A stretch of DNA of 64,000 bases from CAYYYP01 sp964475985 (GCA_964475985.1 CAYYYP010000014.1:1-64000); one strand, 5' to 3'. Shown: positions 35,264 through 43,802, numbered from the stretch's first letter. Numbers and translations: made by a program. Notes: generated by a model from the sequence alone, not told the origin.

Positions 35264-36839
35264 CGTTCTTGTCCTAGGCTTTATAGTTTCAGTCTTTACT
35301 CAATTCCATGATGTGCTTTGGGTGCCGGGCCTGCATTTTGATGAAGCGTGGCAAGGGCTTTACGCTCACCGCATTGCCTCAGAAAAGGGCTTTTGGCCCT
35401 TGGAAGCAATGAATGGTTATACCTCGCCCATAAGCCATTATATTTTAGCGGCCTTCTTTAAAGTGTTCAGGCCATCTCTAGAAGTGATGCGGCAAAGCAT
35501 TGGCTTCATGAATCTTACAACTCTCATAATTTTTACGCTGCTTCTCTGGAAAGAAAGACACCGGACGGCCGCCGCGGTCTTTACTTGGCTATGGGCGCTT
35601 CTACCGCTTAGCGTACACAATCATCGTTTCTACATTGAGATGACAAGTTTTCTTGGTTTGTGTTTTGCGCTCAATGCCTGGGCCCTGGTAAGGGCAGCAA
35701 AAAAATACGTTCTAGACCGTAAAACGCTGGCGCTATTTTTAATCCCCATGATTTTAGGATTACTAAGCCACATTGGGTATCTTTCGGTGCTTCTCGCATT
35801 TGTGAGTTTTCTTTTCATAACCCAACAAGGCCTTCAAAAATTCTTACGCCCCTTGAGTTTGCTTTTCATTTTTGCCGCAGGCCTGCTTTTTAAAATGTCT
35901 TCCCAGCTGCAAAAAATTTCGCCGGCGATCCTAGGCACGGTTTTGTTAGGATTAAGTTTAGCGTTCATTTTTAGACCCGATAAATTTTTAAAACAGCGCC
36001 CATGGGTGCTTCAAGGCGCGCTACTTAAAATTTCGGTGGCGAGCTGTTTTGTAATAAGTTTCTTTTATATCTTTTTTCTTTGGGATGGATTTTGGCCCTA
36101 TATGCAAGCTACGGGGCATTTGCCTAAGTTTTGGCTGCCCATAAATTCAGCTCTCCTTTTGAGCTGTCTTGGATGGCACATTAGTAGGAAACCAGGAACG
36201 GATTTGCTCCAAAAAGTTTTGCTCTTCACGTTTCTACAATTTCTTATGATGACGGTTCTGATTTTTAAACAGAGTCCTCGTTATTATATGTTGACCACCA
36301 TCTGCCTTATGATTTTCGTGAGCCTGGTAGCAGAAGAAATTTTAAGAACTAAGTATTTTAAGAGTGTCTTTGCCGCGTTCGCCATTTTTTCCCTTTGGAA
36401 TTTTTTCGCATTCGAAAATTTTTATCTGCAGCAATACCACTCGCAACCCGGAGACGACGGAGTAGTGAAATTTCTATTTTTCAGGGATTCCGGGCGCGAT
36501 TTCCGGCCGTTTCAGAAAGTCTACCGATGGTTCGCCCGAAGCGGGTGTTTAACGGAACTAGATTCCATTGAGGATGATCGCTTTTTGCGGCCTTTTGAAT
36601 TTTTAAACCTGGCTCCGAGCCATGCACTTCTGACGGAAGCCGTTAAGTTTGAAGAAGCCGCATTACCAAGGGCAGCTGAAAATTTCTCTCCGCACGCGCC
36701 GCCCGTTTGCCCGTGGACCAAAGGGCAAATGTATTTCTCTCATTACCCCTCAAATTCCGGCGTTGAACTTATCCCCGTTGTCCAGCATAAATCTTGGGGA
36801 GACCTTACGTTATTCACTAAAAACAAAGTCAGGAATTAA
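35190..36839 (+). CDS. GT-C membrane glycosyltransferase (GT39/ArnT-like), first of two
   Basis: A 549-residue membrane protein with about eleven hydrophobic segments. After the first segment the periplasmic loop reads VPGLHFDEAWQGLYAH: the FDE/DE pair there is the conserved acidic motif of polyprenyl-phosphate-sugar transferases of the PMT/ArnT class. The last 120 residues form a soluble tail. It would transfer a sugar from an undecaprenyl carrier to LPS, protein or another surface acceptor; acceptor unknown. The TTG start is supported by a strong Shine-Dalgarno at 35175-35182. The similar gene at 36847 follows by 7 bases. Confidence 0.8.
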   Translation: MDCDVSLTKDLEKSPSCFPSSLKFSVLVLGFIVSVFTQFHDVLWVPGLHFDEAWQGLYAHRIASEKGFWPLEAMNGYTSPISHYILAAFFKVFRPSLEVMRQSIGFMNLTTLIIFTLLLWKERHRTAAAVFTWLWALLPLSVHNHRFYIEMTSFLGLCFALNAWALVRAAKKYVLDRKTLALFLIPMILGLLSHIGYLSVLLAFVSFLFITQQGLQKFLRPLSLLFIFAAGLLFKMSSQLQKISPAILGTVLLGLSLAFIFRPDKFLKQRPWVLQGALLKISVASCFVISFFYIFFLWDGFWPYMQATGHLPKFWLPINSALLLSCLGWHISRKPGTDLLQKVLLFTFLQFLMMTVLIFKQSPRYYMLTTICLMIFVSLVAEEILRTKYFKSVFAAFAIFSLWNFFAFENFYLQQYHSQPGDDGVVKFLFFRDSGRDFRPFQKVYRWFARSGCLTELDSIEDDRFLRPFEFLNLAPSHALLTEAVKFEEAALPRAAENFSPHAPPVCPWTKGQMYFSHYPSNSGVELIPVVQHKSWGDLTLFTKNKVRN

Positions 36840-36846
36840 ATCACCC

Positions 36847-38550
36847 ATGAACGACATTCGAGCCGGCTTTAGAAATTTTGGCAGGAATTTTTTCTACTCG
36901 TACCCTAAATTCATTCTCCTCACTTTGATTAGCGTGACCTATTTGCCATTTTTGAACTTGCGCGTTTTACGTATGGCCGGCGATGAGAAGGTTTATATTT
37001 CGCAAGCCATTGAAATGGCGAGGGCAGGCAACTGGTTTGTGCAAACGCTGGCGGGCGTACCAAATTATTTTAAGGGACCGCTTCATTATATTTTCCTGCG
37101 TATCGGCATGATTCTTTTTGGCGAAAATCTTTTTGCGGCGACCTACATGAATTGGTTAGGTGCCATGGCCATTGGCCTTTCATTATTTTTCATCGGAAAA
37201 AAATTCAATCAACGGGATGAACGTGCGTTACTCCTAGGACTTGCGGGTGCCCTTAACGTGGGGGTTCTCTCCCATGCCTTTGCGAGCCAAATGGAAGTCG
37301 AACTCTGTGCGTTCTACGCCATGGGCGCCGCGGCGTTATTGCACAACCCTTCTCGCCCCTACTTTTTTTGGGTGTTGGCGGGCCTTGCCGGATGGGTCAA
37401 AAGCCCATTGCACTCCGTTCTCTTAGCGTTAGGAGCACTTTCTTACCTTACGTTCACAAATCAAATTTGGGCGCTTTTGAAAACTAAACATTTTTGGTTC
37501 AGCGGCCTTTTGGGTGTTGCCGTGGGCGTAGCCGGTTACCTACCGGCCTTCTGCCTCGATCAGAAAAATTTTCTAGAATATTTTTTAGGTCGCGAAAACC
37601 TAGGCAAACCTAGTAACGGTCGCACGTGGATGTATCCCACCTATTCATTGCCGCACTTTGCCTGGCCTTGGACGTTAGCTTTACTGGTTAGCCTGGTAAC
37701 TTGTATAAAGGGAATTTTTGAAAAACGCCGCGAGCTTAGAAATGCCTTTCTCTTCCCGCTTCTTTTTTCCCTACCCACTCTGCTTTTCTTTTGTACCTTT
37801 CCCTATAAAGGCCAAAATTACAATTTACCCACGATTCCCATTTTACTAATTTCAATATTTATCCTTCATCGCCCCTTTCCTCGGTTTTTCAAATTCTCTT
37901 TCTGGCCCATCGGATTTTTAACGCTGCTTTTTGCGTGCCTTCTTTCGATGATTTTATTTTATTTAGAAGCCTGGCCTGAGTGGTGGAGCGTCACCTGGTA
38001 TTTAACGGCAATGGCGTCAGCGTTAGGTGCTGGAATTTTTTTCGTGCTCGCCAAAGATGAAATTCAAATTGCGTTAGGTTGTACATTAACTGCGATTACA
38101 TTCTTGTCCTGGTCAGCCCCCCTTGGGCTTTTTGAGCTGCGGGATATTAATGCATGGCTTACGCGGGACGAACAAACTGCCGTGCAAACTCAGCGCGAAC
38201 CCCACATCCTTCATTATTATGATTTAGAACAAACCATTTGGAGCGAATGGGGCATCATGGAACTAGCGCTCCATAGGCCCATTTATGGGCTGCATCGTAA
38301 GGAAGAAATCCCTGCCGTCTTTAAATCTGGCCATGCCCTTCTCGTCCCTGGGGAAGAGGCTATGCAGAATTTAAAGACCTTAGCCATTGGAATGGGCCTG
38401 GAGCCGGTTTTTTCAAAGGCTCGAATCACCCCCTGGCGGCGTTGGCGGACCAAGGGCAAGGATGCAAGTGGAAAACCCCTTTGGTTTCAAGCCTGGCAAC
38501 AGCGTAGCCTGAATGCCCTCTCAAAAAACTATTATATTCTTTCCTGGTAA
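36847..38550 (+). CDS. GT-C membrane glycosyltransferase (ArnT-like), second of two
   Basis: A 567-residue membrane protein when started at ATG 36847; the frame is open from 36649 but that part overlaps the previous gene. The first loop has MAGDEKVYISQAIEMA, then WFVQTLAGVPNYFKGPLHY, both standard for ArnT and PMT_2 (dolichyl-phosphate-mannose transferase) proteins; the GDE supplies the conserved acids and the KGPLHY matches the KPPL pattern. It has about twelve hydrophobic segments and a soluble tail with HYYDLEQTIWSEW. The two GT-C genes lie in tandem and may act on the same glycan. Confidence 0.85.
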   Translation: MNDIRAGFRNFGRNFFYSYPKFILLTLISVTYLPFLNLRVLRMAGDEKVYISQAIEMARAGNWFVQTLAGVPNYFKGPLHYIFLRIGMILFGENLFAATYMNWLGAMAIGLSLFFIGKKFNQRDERALLLGLAGALNVGVLSHAFASQMEVELCAFYAMGAAALLHNPSRPYFFWVLAGLAGWVKSPLHSVLLALGALSYLTFTNQIWALLKTKHFWFSGLLGVAVGVAGYLPAFCLDQKNFLEYFLGRENLGKPSNGRTWMYPTYSLPHFAWPWTLALLVSLVTCIKGIFEKRRELRNAFLFPLLFSLPTLLFFCTFPYKGQNYNLPTIPILLISIFILHRPFPRFFKFSFWPIGFLTLLFACLLSMILFYLEAWPEWWSVTWYLTAMASALGAGIFFVLAKDEIQIALGCTLTAITFLSWSAPLGLFELRDINAWLTRDEQTAVQTQREPHILHYYDLEQTIWSEWGIMELALHRPIYGLHRKEEIPAVFKSGHALLVPGEEAMQNLKTLAIGMGLEPVFSKARITPWRRWRTKGKDASGKPLWFQAWQQRSLNALSKNYYILSW

Positions 38551-38563
38551 CCACCTAAACAAC

Positions 38564-38590
38564 TCAAGTTTAGGCACAAACTGCCGATCC
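38564..38590 (+). promoter_or_regulatory. Possible sigma-28 (FliA-type) promoter
   Basis: TCAA (38564-38567), 15 bases, then GCCGATCC (38583-38590). The FliA consensus is TAAA-N15-GCCGATAA, so 3 of 4 and 6 of 8 bases agree and the spacer is exact. It lies 31 bases before the ATG of the small gene at 38622. The two flagellin genes in this window have promoter-like sites of the same spacing. Confidence 0.4.
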
Positions 38591-38621
38591 TTATCTTGTA
38601 AGTAAAAAGGAGGACGGGGAA

Positions 38622-38939
38622 ATGGGTAAAGAACAAAAGCCTGCCTCGCCGGCAGAAACCAAGAAGCAAACAAAACCAGAATCAACTCACGGCACTGACC
38701 AAAATCAGGGCCAAGGCCAAAGTCACGGTAGCAGCAGGGGTAATGCTGCGGTGACGAACGCCAAGATTGGTTGTGGCGCCCAAGGCTGCAAAGCTAAGGA
38801 CGATCGTTTCGGGTTCTGCAGCGAGCATTTTAGGCAATTCAAATTTGGACTCATCAACAAAAGCGGCGAACCTGCATTTGATTATGAGCGAAAATTTGAT
38901 CACTACCAAAAATGGAAACAGGCGCAAAAGGTCGCCTAA
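38622..38939 (+). CDS. Small Cys/His protein with low-complexity N-terminus
   Basis: A 105-residue protein. The first 45 residues are a polar linker with repeats of Gln, Gly and Ser (TDQNQGQGQSHGSS). The second half has CGAQGCKAKDDRFGFCSEH, a Cx4CxnCxxH pattern that would fit one zinc ion, then a helix-like KFGLINKSGEPAFDYERKF. There is a very good Shine-Dalgarno, AAAAGGAGG, 5 bases from the ATG, so high expression is likely. No function can be given. A site matching sigma-28 promoters stands upstream. Confidence 0.75.
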   Translation: MGKEQKPASPAETKKQTKPESTHGTDQNQGQGQSHGSSRGNAAVTNAKIGCGAQGCKAKDDRFGFCSEHFRQFKFGLINKSGEPAFDYERKFDHYQKWKQAQKVA

Positions 38940-38955
38940 ACTCTACAGCCGTTTA

Positions 38956-39015
38956 GGTACACCGAGAAAAGATGCGCAATGAGCGTCGAAACTCATTGGG
39001 CAACCGCGCTGTACC
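38956..39015. ncRNA. Hairpin 1 of an intergenic hairpin array
   Basis: GGTACA (38956-38961) pairs with TGTACC (39010-39015); inside, CAATGAG (38977-38983) pairs with CTCATTG (38992-38998) around an 8-base loop, extended by GC pairs. The two stems are separated by an internal loop. It begins 17 bases after the small gene stop. Confidence 0.4.
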
Positions 39016-39025
39016 CACCCGCCAC

Positions 39026-39071
39026 AGAGGAAGTCGTGCAGGAACATTTATGTTCACGTACGGCTTCCTCT
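39026..39071. ncRNA. Hairpin 2 of an intergenic hairpin array
   Basis: A nearly continuous 19-pair stem: AGAGGAAGTCGTGC (39026-39039) against GTACGGCTTCCTCT (39058-39071) with two G-U pairs, a 2x2 internal loop, and GAACA-TTTA-TGTTC as tip. No T-run follows, so it is not a terminator by itself. Confidence 0.45.
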
Positions 39072-39082
39072 TCAAAACTAAC

Positions 39083-39146
39083 GAAGCTTCCAAGATTGGC
39101 TATTCCAGGGGTATAGCTTAGCCAATCTCGGGGGCTTCTTTTGTTT
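39083..39146 (+). terminator. Intrinsic terminator-like hairpin 3
   Basis: GAAGCTTCC then AGATTGGCTA (39083-39102) pair with TAGCCAATCT and GGGGGCTTC (39119-39138) around an A-C mismatch, some 19 pairs in all. A T-rich tail, TTCTTTTGTTT, follows directly on the plus strand. It would end transcription from the small gene at 38622 or of an RNA containing hairpins 1-3. Confidence 0.6.
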
Positions 39147-39155
39147 CAATCAAGC

Positions 39156-39283
39156 AACGAAGCTCGCTCATAAAAACTTTTCGCAAAAGGGGACGGCATC
39201 GTGCCTCCTTTCGCTGGGATCCCGCCATCGTGGCGGCTCGAGGCCCCTTTTGCGAAAAGTTTTTATGAGCGAGCTTCTTCGTT
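39156..39283. repeat. Long inverted repeat with 37- and 40-base arms
   Basis: The arm at 39156-39192 (AACGAAG, then CTCGCTCATAAAAACTTTTC and the rest) reappears in reverse at 39244-39283, identical apart from a three-base insertion near its outer end. The loop of about 51 bases contains a smaller GC-rich palindromic area (GCCATCGTGGC). There is no reading frame of note inside. It could be a miniature inverted-repeat element, a large transcription-ending structure, or a replication-related cruciform. Confidence 0.75.
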
Positions 39284-39427
39284 TGTTTGCAAAATGTAGG
39301 GTCTGGGGATTTTCTTGCGGGTCGAGCGGAGTGGGAACTTTGCAGACCTAGGCGGGCCTCGCAGAGAACTGTCGAACGCCCATTTGGATGTTGTTAGTTA
39401 CGCATTGGTTGCGGCATAAATGCATAC
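39284..39427. other. Rest of the 38940-39427 gap
   Basis: After the hairpin array and long inverted repeat, these 144 bases up to the methyltransferase start hold no frame, terminator or clear promoter that I can identify; the methyltransferase promoter must lie here or in the repeat region. Confidence 0.4.
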
Positions 39428-40558
39428 ATGCAATGGTTTGCTACTTGCCCCCATGAAACGGTCGACGTGCTGGAGTCCGAACTCCATGCGTTGGGCATTC
39501 AAATTCAGAGTAAGTTTTATCGCGGCATTCTTTTTGAGTGCGATCTGGAGAATGCATATCGCGCCCATCTGGTTTTGCGCACCGCGAGTCGCATCCAGAG
39601 AATCGTCGCTCGGTTTCAAGTTTCGAGCATCGGTTCATTTCAGGCTGAGCTGAAAAAAATAGCATGGCCAATGTGGCTCAGATCTCAACGTCCTTTCAAG
39701 GTCATGCCAGCTCTTACGGATGAGGACTCACAAAAATTAGGGGGTGAAGCCATTGTCGCGGCGGTGGTTGAATCCATTCAGCGGAGTGAATTCAAAACAG
39801 GTGCTCCTAAGTTCAATCCCGATGCCGAGGCCCCCATAACGATTGTTGCCTTTCTTCGCGACGGAATGTGCATTCTGGGTATTGATACTGCCGGTCGCGC
39901 GTTGCACAAACGCGGGTGGCGCACGAACGGCCATCCCGCCGTTTTGAAAGAGACGCTTGCCGCATCAATGCTGATGCTTGCCGGTTACACCGGTAACGAG
40001 CCCCTCATGGATCCCATGTGTGGCTCCGGCACCATCGTGATTGAGGCGACATACATCGCACTTCAGAAGGCTCCTCTGATTCATAGGGGAAAAGATGATT
40101 TTGCCCTTGAACACCTGGCCGGCTTTGACCGGATGCTTTGGCGCAAGGTTTCCGATCAATTGCGTTCCCAGAAGAAATCAGAGTTACCAACCCCGATCTT
40201 TGCTTCGGACATGGACGCAAAATATATCGATGTGGCTAGGGCTTCTGCGCTGCGCGCGCGCGTAGAAAAGTACATCGCTTTTTCTGTGGGGCGCTTTCAG
40301 GACATTGAGCCACCGGCAGAGAGCGGGTTGCTCATCATGAACCTGCCCTACGGGCAACGCATCGGGGGCGACACGGTCAAGTCCCTGTTTCGCGAAGTAG
40401 GCGATACCATCAAAAAACGTTTCCCAGCCTGGCGTGCAGCGTTGCTAGTTCCGCAGGAAGTGCCTGATCGATCTTTTGGGCTTACGGTGACGAAGAAATT
40501 CCTACTTCGAAACGGAGCTCTTCCCGTGAAGCTGCTTATGATCGGCGGCAGGGATTAG
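39428..40558 (+). CDS. THUMP-domain class I RNA methyltransferase (RlmL N-terminal type)
   Basis: A 376-residue protein close to the RlmL/YpsC group, which makes m2G in 23S rRNA. The N-terminal ferredoxin-like and THUMP portions cover about residues 1-160 (MQWFATCPHETVDVLESEL...). The methyltransferase part has MDPMCGSGTIVIEAT for SAM binding, IFASDMDAKYIDVAR and the catalytic MNLPYGQRIG, a variant of the usual NPPYG. The ending KLLMIGGRD is as in the family. The exact target base is not known. It is preceded by the hairpin-rich gap and faces the AAA gene end to end. Confidence 0.9.
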   Translation: MQWFATCPHETVDVLESELHALGIQIQSKFYRGILFECDLENAYRAHLVLRTASRIQRIVARFQVSSIGSFQAELKKIAWPMWLRSQRPFKVMPALTDEDSQKLGGEAIVAAVVESIQRSEFKTGAPKFNPDAEAPITIVAFLRDGMCILGIDTAGRALHKRGWRTNGHPAVLKETLAASMLMLAGYTGNEPLMDPMCGSGTIVIEATYIALQKAPLIHRGKDDFALEHLAGFDRMLWRKVSDQLRSQKKSELPTPIFASDMDAKYIDVARASALRARVEKYIAFSVGRFQDIEPPAESGLLIMNLPYGQRIGGDTVKSLFREVGDTIKKRFPAWRAALLVPQEVPDRSFGLTVTKKFLLRNGALPVKLLMIGGRD

Positions 40559-40584
40559 ACGGGGATTTACTTTTTGTTGAAATC

Positions 40585-41748
40585 TCATGGATAGAGCTCA
40601 TTCAGCACATCCTTCCACGGCCAAATTTCCATGTTTTTGAGTGTACGTTTTTTCTTTTCGCGCGAAGCTACGATGAAACGTTTAACCTTTAAATCCTGAG
40701 CAACCTTAATTGCACGCGTAAAATCTTTCTCATCGACGCGTTCCGTTGATTTGATCTCAATGGCCCAAAGTTCGCGGTTGGGACGCTCAATGAGCAAATC
40801 AATTTCGACGTCATCTTTGGTGCGAAGATAATAAAAACGATCGTCTTTTCTTAAGTAATCATTGAGTCGAATGCACTCCACGACAAAGAAATGCTCAAAT
40901 GCCTTTCCGTAGGCATAGGTGCTCGGTACCAGCGGTGAATCCAGAGAACGCTCTATGGCTTTGCGGACGCCTAGATCAAAAAAATAGAATTTTGATTTTG
41001 CGGTTTGAACTTTTCGCACGGACCGGTGATATGGCTCGAGGTAAAATCCCATCAGGGTATCCGACAGGATTTCAAAATATCGCAGTACTGCCGCAGGACT
41101 TGAAAGTGAATCCCTTGCTATCTTTGACGCGTTTATGATTTGCGTATTTTGTTGCGAGGCGATTTCAATGAACCGTGCAAATGGCTCCAGCTGCCGTAAC
41201 ACCTGTTCTTCCTTGATCTCCTGCTTCATATACGTGGCGACGTAGGATTTGAGATATTCTTTTTTTTCATCATTGCCCTTAAGTGAGAATACGCGTGGCA
41301 ACGATCCCCAGTTCAGCGCAAAATCCAAATCAAAATCTTTGCCAAGCTCTCGGTGAGTGAGGGGGTGAAGTGAGTTCAAAAAAGCGCGTCCCGCCAAAAG
41401 ATTCGCGCCTCCACGCTTAAGTTTCCTTGCGCTGGACCCAGTGAGGGCGAACGAGATGTTTCTCTCTTCAATGAGTTTATGAACGTAGTTCAAAAGTCCT
41501 GGTAGTCTTTGAATTTCATCGGCGACTACCCACGAACCCTTTTTAAATTCGCGGGGAATCATTTCAACGAAACGACCAGGGTGAGCTAAAAGCTCCTGAT
41601 AGAGAACGTCATCCAACAAGTCCACCCAAAAAACATTCGATTTTGTGGGCGGGAAAAACTCTTTAAGCAACGAAGATTTACCAGTTCCACGTGCGCCAAA
41701 CATAAAAAAACTGTTTGAAAACAATGGTTTTGCGATTCTAGAATACAT
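40585..41748 (-). CDS. AAA ATPase with DUF4143 nuclease-like domain
   Basis: A 387-residue protein of the AAA_14/DUF4143 group. Walker A is FMFGARGTGKSSLLKEFF near residue 15-32, Walker B is WVVADEIQRLPGLLNY, and the sensor segment is FALTGSSARKLKRGGANLLAGRA. The C-terminal part has DVEIDLLIERPNRELWAIEIKS with the D-x-EIK spacing of the PD-(D/E)xK nuclease fold, typical of DUF4143. These genes are common, spread horizontally and their role is mostly unknown. Its start codon lies inside the palindrome at 41743-41783. Confidence 0.88.
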   Translation of the reverse strand: MYSRIAKPLFSNSFFMFGARGTGKSSLLKEFFPPTKSNVFWVDLLDDVLYQELLAHPGRFVEMIPREFKKGSWVVADEIQRLPGLLNYVHKLIEERNISFALTGSSARKLKRGGANLLAGRAFLNSLHPLTHRELGKDFDLDFALNWGSLPRVFSLKGNDEKKEYLKSYVATYMKQEIKEEQVLRQLEPFARFIEIASQQNTQIINASKIARDSLSSPAAVLRYFEILSDTLMGFYLEPYHRSVRKVQTAKSKFYFFDLGVRKAIERSLDSPLVPSTYAYGKAFEHFFVVECIRLNDYLRKDDRFYYLRTKDDVEIDLLIERPNRELWAIEIKSTERVDEKDFTRAIKVAQDLKVKRFIVASREKKKRTLKNMEIWPWKDVLNELYP

Positions 41749-41783
41749 ATAGAGAATTTTAACGTATTTTTCTCTATATGTAT
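41743..41783 (-). promoter_or_regulatory. 14-base inverted repeat over the start codon of the AAA/DUF4143 gene
   Basis: ATACATATAGAGAA (41743-41756) is perfectly repeated in reverse as TTCTCTATATGTAT (41770-41783), 13 bases apart. The ATG of the ATPase gene (41746-41748) lies within one arm. In mRNA the arms would form a hairpin hiding the start codon; in DNA it would be an operator. Confidence 0.6.
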
Positions 41784-41855
41784 ACCTAGTCTATATTAGG
41801 GGGGTTTTTCCGCCCCGGTTCACGACCAGGAATTGCTTTTATCTAAAGGAAAACA

Positions 41856-43802
41856 TCAACGCAATCCAGTAGCCAGCTGCGCTTCCAAAGATGCAGCTGG
41901 ACAATCTATGGGTGCCGCCGGATCGTTTTCTAAAGTTTCAAGCATCGCAGAGACCAGCCGCATGTCGCTTTCCCTGTGGGGGTTGTGGGGATTGTCCAAC
42001 GCCACGGCTGCATCTCGTTGCACCTCCGGGTCCTGGAGCAGAGCAACGTATGCGTCGTGCAATTCAGTATCGTGCATATGGAACGCGAATCTTTTGATGA
42101 CCTGCCGCCTTATTGAAACATCCTTGTCATGAAGGCCGACAATCAATTTTTCGCGAAGCTTTGTCCAATCTACTGATCGCCTAAAACCGAAAAACGCGGA
42201 GAAAGCGTAGGATCTTATTGAAACATCGGGATCCGTCGTGCGCCTTAAAAATGCGCTGATTTCGTGGGGCTCATCCCGGCATAGCGATAAAATAGCGATG
42301 GCTTTCCTTCGGATCTCGACATCTTCGTCGTCGAGAAGTCTCACCAGATCGGGCCTGACTTCATCCGAACGGATCAAACGCTGACCTGACAAAGCCATGA
42401 TCGCTGCCCTCCGCCGCATGGCTTTAGGACTGCGTAAATTCAAAATGATAAGATCGTTTATGGTCATGGTAGTCGGATCTTTATGAAGGGGATTTCCTTC
42501 CAATAAGGCCAGTCTCAAATCAGTCTCCGCCTGTTCAAATGATTCCAACCTGCTCAGGGTAGTAACCAAAGCCGTGGCAGGGTCCGTCAGTTGGTCACGA
42601 AATTCCCCGTGATCGGGTTCGGCTTCGATCTGACGCATATTACCGCGGATGAACAGCTCATCGTGGAAAACTACATTCGTACTTTGATCAAAAGGATTGA
42701 TTCCTAGATCGGCCGCCTCAAATAAATGAGTATAATTCATAAAGTACATTTGTTGATAAACGGGCATCCCGTTCATGCTTACGTGATAATGATAGCCCGG
42801 CATGTCGGTACGGAGCCGCGCATTACGATTGGCAATCAGGGGATGATTGAGATGTCCTTCTATTCCGGCCAACCTCGCCAGCGCATTCAATTGCTTCAAA
42901 TAAAGTATGGGATCGTCCGTAGGAATCACGTGGGTAAACTCCAGAACATTCCTATCGATGGTCCAGCCCAAAACCCGGTATAAATCCTGTACCTCCGCAG
43001 GCAGGTCCTTTCGTATGTGCAGGTTTTTAGCGATGACAACAGGTTTAACTTTATGAGTTTCCGGCAAAACAAGGTTCACCCGCTGATGGGGCGTGAGGCG
43101 CTCTAGCCTCATAGCGCTACGGCGAATCTCGGGGCTCAGTTCACGCCAACGGCGCAGAAGTCTAGACCAGTCGCTTTGGGCCCTGAAGTTCTCCGGAATC
43201 TCAGGCGATGGGGCGGAATTAACCGGCGACGGTCTCACGTTTTGCGTTGAGGTAGGCTGACTAAGAATAACTGGTCCACCCGTGATGGTCGTTTCATCAT
43301 TTTGTATCCTTCGCGCGCTTTGAATCCCCCGTCCTTGGATTACCGCGCTCTGACGGGATTCATTTGGCTCCCGCGGCACTCCCGCCCGCACGATCAAAGC
43401 TTCGCCCGGGTTAAAGCCAAGTGCCCTAGGAAGCGAGAGATTATAATTTAGTCCCTCCACGAGGTAAGCTCGCAAAGAACCGTCTGGGTCGATGAGGTGA
43501 TCAAGATTAGCTGGATCCTCGAGATAGCTATCAACGATTTCCGTCGGCAATAAATCCATAACTTCCGGGTGCTCTTCCTGATACCGATGAAAATCAAACT
43601 GGTTGATAATAATTCGTAGGGGCCGATCGGAGAGTTCGAGTTCCATTCCTATGAGAACACGCCCCCGGAACTGCTCCAGGTACACCAACTGCTCCGCAGT
43701 CTGACTAAAAGTCAGCGGGATGCAAAAGACAAACGCCGCCAGGAGAGAAAGTAAGGTTGTTCTTAAAATAGAAGAGGAGACCACGCTGTATTTTCGGGTC
43801 AT
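41856..43802 (-). CDS. Secreted protein with C-terminal HEAT repeats, unknown catalytic part
   Basis: A 648-residue protein with a signal peptide (TLLSLLAAFVFCIPLTFSQT). The start of the mature part has RGRVLIGMELELSDRPLRI, followed at about residue 340 by PGYHYHVSMNG, and together these recall the strand GxExE and HxH motifs of amidoligase/glutamine synthetase-like folds, but the match is weak. The last 200 residues form HEAT-like helix repeats of about 31 residues (DLVRLLDDEDVEIRRKAIAI; KLIVGLHDKDVSIRRQVIK; VALLQDPEVQRDAAVALD). The ending is cysteine-poor. I do not recognise the family. It is followed after 107 bases by the AAA gene. Confidence 0.65.
   Translation of the reverse strand: MTRKYSVVSSSILRTTLLSLLAAFVFCIPLTFSQTAEQLVYLEQFRGRVLIGMELELSDRPLRIIINQFDFHRYQEEHPEVMDLLPTEIVDSYLEDPANLDHLIDPDGSLRAYLVEGLNYNLSLPRALGFNPGEALIVRAGVPREPNESRQSAVIQGRGIQSARRIQNDETTITGGPVILSQPTSTQNVRPSPVNSAPSPEIPENFRAQSDWSRLLRRWRELSPEIRRSAMRLERLTPHQRVNLVLPETHKVKPVVIAKNLHIRKDLPAEVQDLYRVLGWTIDRNVLEFTHVIPTDDPILYLKQLNALARLAGIEGHLNHPLIANRNARLRTDMPGYHYHVSMNGMPVYQQMYFMNYTHLFEAADLGINPFDQSTNVVFHDELFIRGNMRQIEAEPDHGEFRDQLTDPATALVTTLSRLESFEQAETDLRLALLEGNPLHKDPTTMTINDLIILNLRSPKAMRRRAAIMALSGQRLIRSDEVRPDLVRLLDDEDVEIRRKAIAILSLCRDEPHEISAFLRRTTDPDVSIRSYAFSAFFGFRRSVDWTKLREKLIVGLHDKDVSIRRQVIKRFAFHMHDTELHDAYVALLQDPEVQRDAAVALDNPHNPHRESDMRLVSAMLETLENDPAAPIDCPAASLEAQLATGLR

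Noticed and set aside
36649..36846. Longer start of the second GT-C gene
   Set aside because: These 66 codons overlap the previous gene, have no membrane or family features, and ATG 36847 has a plausible upstream AGGAA.
39026..39071. CACGTACGG in hairpin 2 suggested group II intron domain V
   Set aside because: The rest of the 34-base domain V pattern, including the AGC triad and the GNRA-type tip, is missing, and there is no reverse transcriptase gene nearby.
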